A stretch of 64,000 bases of DNA from CAIVPM01 sp964615145 (GTDB lineage Bacteria > Bacteroidota > Bacteroidia > Chitinophagales > Chitinophagaceae). How positions within the stretch are numbered: position 1 is the first letter of the stretch; the number at the start of each line of letters is the position of its first letter. A program made the position numbers and the translations under genes. The DNA lies in contig CAZTOP010000001.1 in the NCBI GenBank assembly GCA_964615145.1, positions 62,001-126,000 of the forward strand, written 5' to 3'. A model generated the notes under the pieces. The model was given only the letters and a program-made list of their open reading frames with translations. It made no database searches and was not told the DNA's origin. This document shows positions 61,266 to 64,000 of the stretch, piece by piece.

Positions 61266-62255
61266 ATGAGTAAAATTACTGCTGCAATTACAGCTGTTGG
61301 TGGTTATGTTCCTGAACAAAAAATTACCAATTTTGATTTAGAAAAAATGGTTGATACCAATGATGAGTGGATAAGAACAAGAACTGGAATTAGTGAGAGA
61401 AGGATTTTACGTGAACCTGGAAAAGGAACAAGTGATTTGGCTGTTCCGGCAATTCAGGAAATTTTAAAAAATAAAAATTTAAATCCAGCAGAAATTGACT
61501 GTGTAATATGTGCAACAGTAACGCCCGATATGGTTTTCCCAGCTACTGCAAACATAATTTCTGATAAAATAGGAGCTGTAAATGCGTTCAGTTTCGATTT
61601 AAATGCTGCTTGCAGTGGTTTTTTATATGCACTAACTACCGGAGCAAGTTTTATTGAAAGCGGGAGATACAAAAAAGTACTTGTTGTGGGTGCTGATAAA
61701 ATGAGTGCAATTGTGGATTATACAGATAGAAATACTTGCATTTTATTTGGTGATGGAGCTGGAGCAGTTTTACTTGAACCTAATTCTAATGGCTATGGCG
61801 TTCAAGATAGCCTATTAAAAAGTGATGGAAGTGGTGCTAAGTTTTTACACATGAAAGCTGGTGGTTCTGTTAAACCTGCAACTGTTGAAACTGTTTTGGC
61901 AAAGGAGCACTATGCTTTTCAGGAAGGGCAAAGCGTTTTTAAATTTGCTGTTAAGGGAATGGCAGATGCAAGTGCAGAATTATTGGAAAGAAATAACCTT
62001 ACAGGAGATGATATTGCTTGGTTAGTACCACATCAAGCTAATCTCAGAATTATTGATGCAACTGCTAACAGAATGGGTATTTCCAAAGAAAAAGTAATGA
62101 TTAATATTAGCAAATATGGAAATACTACTGCTGCTACTATTCCACTTTGTTTATGGGAATGGCAAAACCAACTTAACAAAGGTGATAATCTTGTATTTGC
62201 TGCATTTGGTGGTGGGTTTACTTGGGGTGCTACATTAGTTAAATGGGGATTTTAA
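61266..62255 (+). CDS. fabH: 3-oxoacyl-ACP synthase III (FabH)
   Basis: The 329 residues are a normal-length FabH with the catalytic triad C116 (NAACSGFLYA), H256 (VPHQANLRI) and N286 (SKYGNTTAATIP). The N-terminal WIRTRTGISERR and GADKMSAIVDYTDRNTCILFGDGAGA are also family hallmarks. It condenses acetyl-CoA or a branched starter with malonyl-ACP in fatty-acid initiation. The gene is not next to plsX, unlike in many bacteria. A terminator follows. Confidence 0.97.
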   Translation: MSKITAAITAVGGYVPEQKITNFDLEKMVDTNDEWIRTRTGISERRILREPGKGTSDLAVPAIQEILKNKNLNPAEIDCVICATVTPDMVFPATANIISDKIGAVNAFSFDLNAACSGFLYALTTGASFIESGRYKKVLVVGADKMSAIVDYTDRNTCILFGDGAGAVLLEPNSNGYGVQDSLLKSDGSGAKFLHMKAGGSVKPATVETVLAKEHYAFQEGQSVFKFAVKGMADASAELLERNNLTGDDIAWLVPHQANLRIIDATANRMGISKEKVMINISKYGNTTAATIPLCLWEWQNQLNKGDNLVFAAFGGGFTWGATLVKWGF

Positions 62256-62275
62256 AATACTTAATATAATCTTTG

Positions 62276-62307
62276 AAAGGCTGTGGTTTTCCATAGCCTT
62301 TTTGTTT
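62276..62307 (+). terminator. Intrinsic terminator after fabH
   Basis: AAAGGCTGTGG (62276-62286) pairs with CCATAGCCTTT (62291-62301), including one G-U, around TTTT, followed by TTGTTTT. Confidence 0.85.
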
Positions 62308-62332
62308 TAACGAATAATTTCATCTAAACGCT

Positions 62333-62340
62333 TATTTTTG
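62333..62340 (+). promoter_or_regulatory. -7 box TATTTTTG of the DUF3822 gene, 4 bases from its start codon
   Basis: This is an exact TAnnTTTG match ending 4 bases before the ATG at 62345, again implying a leaderless transcript. Confidence 0.5.
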
Positions 62341-62344
62341 ATTT

Positions 62345-63184
62345 ATGGTAGAACAGAAAATTAGTGTTGCATCCATACAACACCAACAATTTTTTAATAA
62401 TAGTAGCACCCTAACTGTAGAAATTGGTATCCATCATATTGCATTAATTGTAAAGGATGGAACCTCAATTCAGGCTTTTGAATTGTATGAAATAAAAGAT
62501 GAGATTAGTGATTGGAATAAAATTTTTACAACACTAAATTTTCAAAGCAAAATCACGAACAAAAAATACGCAACAACAACTGTTTTTCTAAATACAGTTG
62601 AGGCACTTATTGTACCTGCTGAAAAATTCAGAGCAGAAAGTATTGAGCCTTATTTGTCTGCAGTTTATGGTAATACTGAAAACGTAAAATGTGAAGCTGA
62701 AATAATAAATATTCCTACGAAGCCAGCTACTATTTACAGGATGCCTTTGAACCTAATTGATGTATTAAAAAGAGAATTTACAAACCCTGCTTTCAAACAT
62801 TCTTATACCAAAATTTTAGAAAGTGTTTTAAGTGAAGACAAGATGTTAATGGAAATGCTTAAGGTTCAATTTTATCCCAAGCATATTACTGTAACTGTAA
62901 TTTACAGCAATAAATTAATGTTAATGCAAAGCTACCCATACAATAGTCCTGAAGATATTATTTACTACCTTTTAAATATAGTTCAAGAATTTAGCTTAAA
63001 TGTAAACAGCACACCTGTTGAAATATCAGGTTTAGTTAATACAACATCACGACACTTTGAATTATTGGAAAATGTTTTTGGTCGATTAAGTTTAGAAACA
63101 ATTTCGAGCGATGGCATTTTTACTGAGCATTTGAATATTGCAAATGCTCACTTATATACTCCTTTTATAAACCTTAGTTTATGA
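62345..63184 (+). CDS. DUF3822 family protein
   Basis: This 279-residue cytoplasmic protein has the DUF3822 arrangement: an actin-like ATPase-fold pattern with STLTVEIGIHHIALIVKDG at the start, then TTVFLNTVEALIVPAEKF and the C-terminal VEISGLVNTTSRHFELLENVFGRLSLET. Functional annotation is lacking. The gene regularly precedes rsmD in Bacteroidota, as it does here with a 4-base overlap, which suggests a role tied to ribosome assembly or rRNA modification. Confidence 0.88.
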   Translation: MVEQKISVASIQHQQFFNNSSTLTVEIGIHHIALIVKDGTSIQAFELYEIKDEISDWNKIFTTLNFQSKITNKKYATTTVFLNTVEALIVPAEKFRAESIEPYLSAVYGNTENVKCEAEIINIPTKPATIYRMPLNLIDVLKREFTNPAFKHSYTKILESVLSEDKMLMEMLKVQFYPKHITVTVIYSNKLMLMQSYPYNSPEDIIYYLLNIVQEFSLNVNSTPVEISGLVNTTSRHFELLENVFGRLSLETISSDGIFTEHLNIANAHLYTPFINLSL

Positions 63185-63723
63185 GAATCATTTCTGGAAC
63201 TTTAGGAGGTAGAAGGGTGCATCCTCCTAGCAATATGCCTTACACACGTCCTACAACAGATATTGCAAAGGAGGGGTTGTTTAATATTTTGCAGCACAGA
63301 ATCGATTTTGAAAATGTAAAAACTTTAGATTTATTTGGAGGTACAGGATGTATAAGTTATGAACTAGCTTCAAGAGGAGCTACAGATTTAACTATTGTGG
63401 AGAAAGACAATGCCATGTTTTCATTTATAAAAAAGAATATCGACGATTTTAAAATTGAAAATGCCAAGCTACTAAAAATGGATGTATTTAGCTACTTGAA
63501 TACTTGCAATGAAAAATTTGATTTTATTTTTGCTGGTCCTCCTTACGCACTTGGAGCAATTGACGAAATTCCAAAAATGATTGTTGAAAAAAACTTAATT
63601 GCAGAAGAAGGTTTTTTTGTGCTTGAACACACGCCACGCAACAATTATGAAAAATTTGATGGATTTAGTTTTGTAAGAAATTATGGAACAACTTTATTCA
63701 GTTTTTTTGTTTCAAAAACATAA
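63181..63723 (+). CDS. rsmD: 16S rRNA (guanine966-N2)-methyltransferase RsmD, with altered catalytic motif
   Basis: The 180 residues begin MRIISGTLGGRRVHPP and continue RPTTDIAKEGLFNIL, then the SAM-binding motif TLDLFGGTGCISYELASRGA, all typical of RsmD. The motif IV that should be [D/N]PP[Y/F] reads GPPY (G119-Y122) in FIFAGPPYALGAI, so the first catalytic residue is glycine. Otherwise the fold looks complete. It would methylate G966 of 16S rRNA, but activity is uncertain with this change. It overlaps DUF3822 by 4 bases and precedes the DinB-like gene by 10 bases. Confidence 0.93.
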   Translation: MRIISGTLGGRRVHPPSNMPYTRPTTDIAKEGLFNILQHRIDFENVKTLDLFGGTGCISYELASRGATDLTIVEKDNAMFSFIKKNIDDFKIENAKLLKMDVFSYLNTCNEKFDFIFAGPPYALGAIDEIPKMIVEKNLIAEEGFFVLEHTPRNNYEKFDGFSFVRNYGTTLFSFFVSKT

Positions 63724-63733
63724 TTTTTAATAA

Positions 63734-64000
63734 ATGTCTCGACCCTTGGATAATGAATATGCAATTTTTTATAAAAATTATATTGCATTAGCAACCGGTA
63801 ATGATATCAATGAAGTTATCGCTAATCACAGCACTTCAATCATTGATTTTTACATTAATCTGCCAGAAGAAAAAGCTGATTTTGCTTATGCCAAGGGCAA
63901 ATGGACATTAAAAGATTTATTACAGCATTTGATAGATGCTGAAAGAATTTTTGTTTATAGAGCTACCCGTTTTGCCAGAAAAGACTATAAACCTTTATTA
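63734..64000 (+). CDS. DinB-superfamily protein, N-terminal part (runs off window)
   Basis: The first 89 residues are visible (MSRPLDNEYAIFYKNYIALA...). They contain KGKWTLKDLLQHLIDAERIFVYRATRFARKD, which is the DinB/YfiT-like helix bundle with the first metal-binding His (LLQHLIDAE) of the family. Members are four-helix metal-dependent proteins, often thiol-transferase-like. It lies 10 bases after rsmD, so a common transcript is likely. The rest is outside the window. Confidence 0.85.
   Translation, partial: MSRPLDNEYAIFYKNYIALATGNDINEVIANHSTSIIDFYINLPEEKADFAYAKGKWTLKDLLQHLIDAERIFVYRATRFARKDYKPLL

Noticed and set aside
1..64000. tRNA, rRNA, CRISPR arrays, prophage or insertion-sequence genes
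   Set aside because: I looked for their typical sequences, repeats and transposase or integrase proteins and saw none, but a covariance search was not possible.

Overview
The window is chromosomal DNA from a low-GC member of the Bacteroidota, most likely Chitinophagales/Chitinophagaceae. This is an inference from several things seen in the sequence. There are SusC/SusD pairs and TonB receptors with carboxypeptidase-regulatory-like N-termini. There are Bacteroidota -7 boxes (TAnnTTTG) and almost no Shine-Dalgarno sequences. The secD-secF gene is fused, the bamD-rpoZ-coaBC order is the one usual in the phylum, and DUF4835, DUF4296 and DUF3822 family proteins are present. I saw no rRNA, tRNA, CRISPR array, prophage or insertion sequence. 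Both ends cut genes: a SusC-type receptor at the left and a DinB-like protein at the right.

Layout. (1) 1-9.7 kb is a divergent polyuronate-utilisation locus. Leftward run a short-chain dehydrogenase, a PL17 oligoalginate lyase and the start of a SusC receptor. Rightward run a LacI regulator, a PL6 lyase, KduI, KduD and a second LacI regulator. A GC-rich palindrome in the divergent gap is a good candidate operator. (2) 9.7-17.6 kb holds an RRM RNA-binding protein, a small orphan gene, a close homologue of the eukaryotic dihydroceramide delta-4 desaturase, RlpA, a DbpA-like helicase, PBP1C and RadA. (3) 17.6-25.6 kb holds a SusC/SusD pair followed by DUF1800 and DUF1501 genes. (4) 25.6-30.7 kb is the rimP-nusA-infB operon, with a terminator-like hairpin just inside its leader. 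(5) 30.8-38.6 kb holds an OmpA-family porin, bamD-rpoZ-coaBC-DUF4835-DUF4296, the two subunits of a 3-oxoacid CoA-transferase, and miaA. (6) 38.6-45.6 kb holds lepA, a MATE transporter, a small outer-membrane protein and secDF. (7) 45.6-55.4 kb is mixed housekeeping: an aspartyl protease with a PDZ domain, a SprT-like protein, AtpZ- and AtpI-like proteins, a thioredoxin-like protein, an M20 amidohydrolase, a PhnP-like MBL protein, a helix-hairpin-helix protein, EI24, a GlcD-like oxidase and a thioesterase. (8) 55.5-59.4 kb holds a TonB receptor, a secreted helical protein, a membrane protein and a winged-helix regulator. (9) 59.4-64 kb holds an RsmB-like methyltransferase, FabH, a DUF3822 protein, RsmD and a DinB-like protein.

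How the genes work together. The first locus would import oligo-uronates, cut them to unsaturated monomers and convert these towards 2-keto-3-deoxygluconate under LacI control. The KDG kinase, aldolase, SusD and inner-membrane transporter are not in the window. The rest is mostly core cell biology: translation initiation and repair, envelope assembly, and lipid synthesis.

The observations most worth a second look are these: the desaturase in a phylum that makes dihydro-sphingolipids; several -7 boxes 4-9 nt before start codons, suggesting leaderless mRNAs; heptamer-periodic repeats at gene borders, one of which sits where the miaA start codon should be; an RsmD with GPPY in place of the catalytic DPPY; a perfect palindrome abutting the RRM gene start; and an orphan terminator marking a probable small RNA. 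I found no clearly new multi-gene system.
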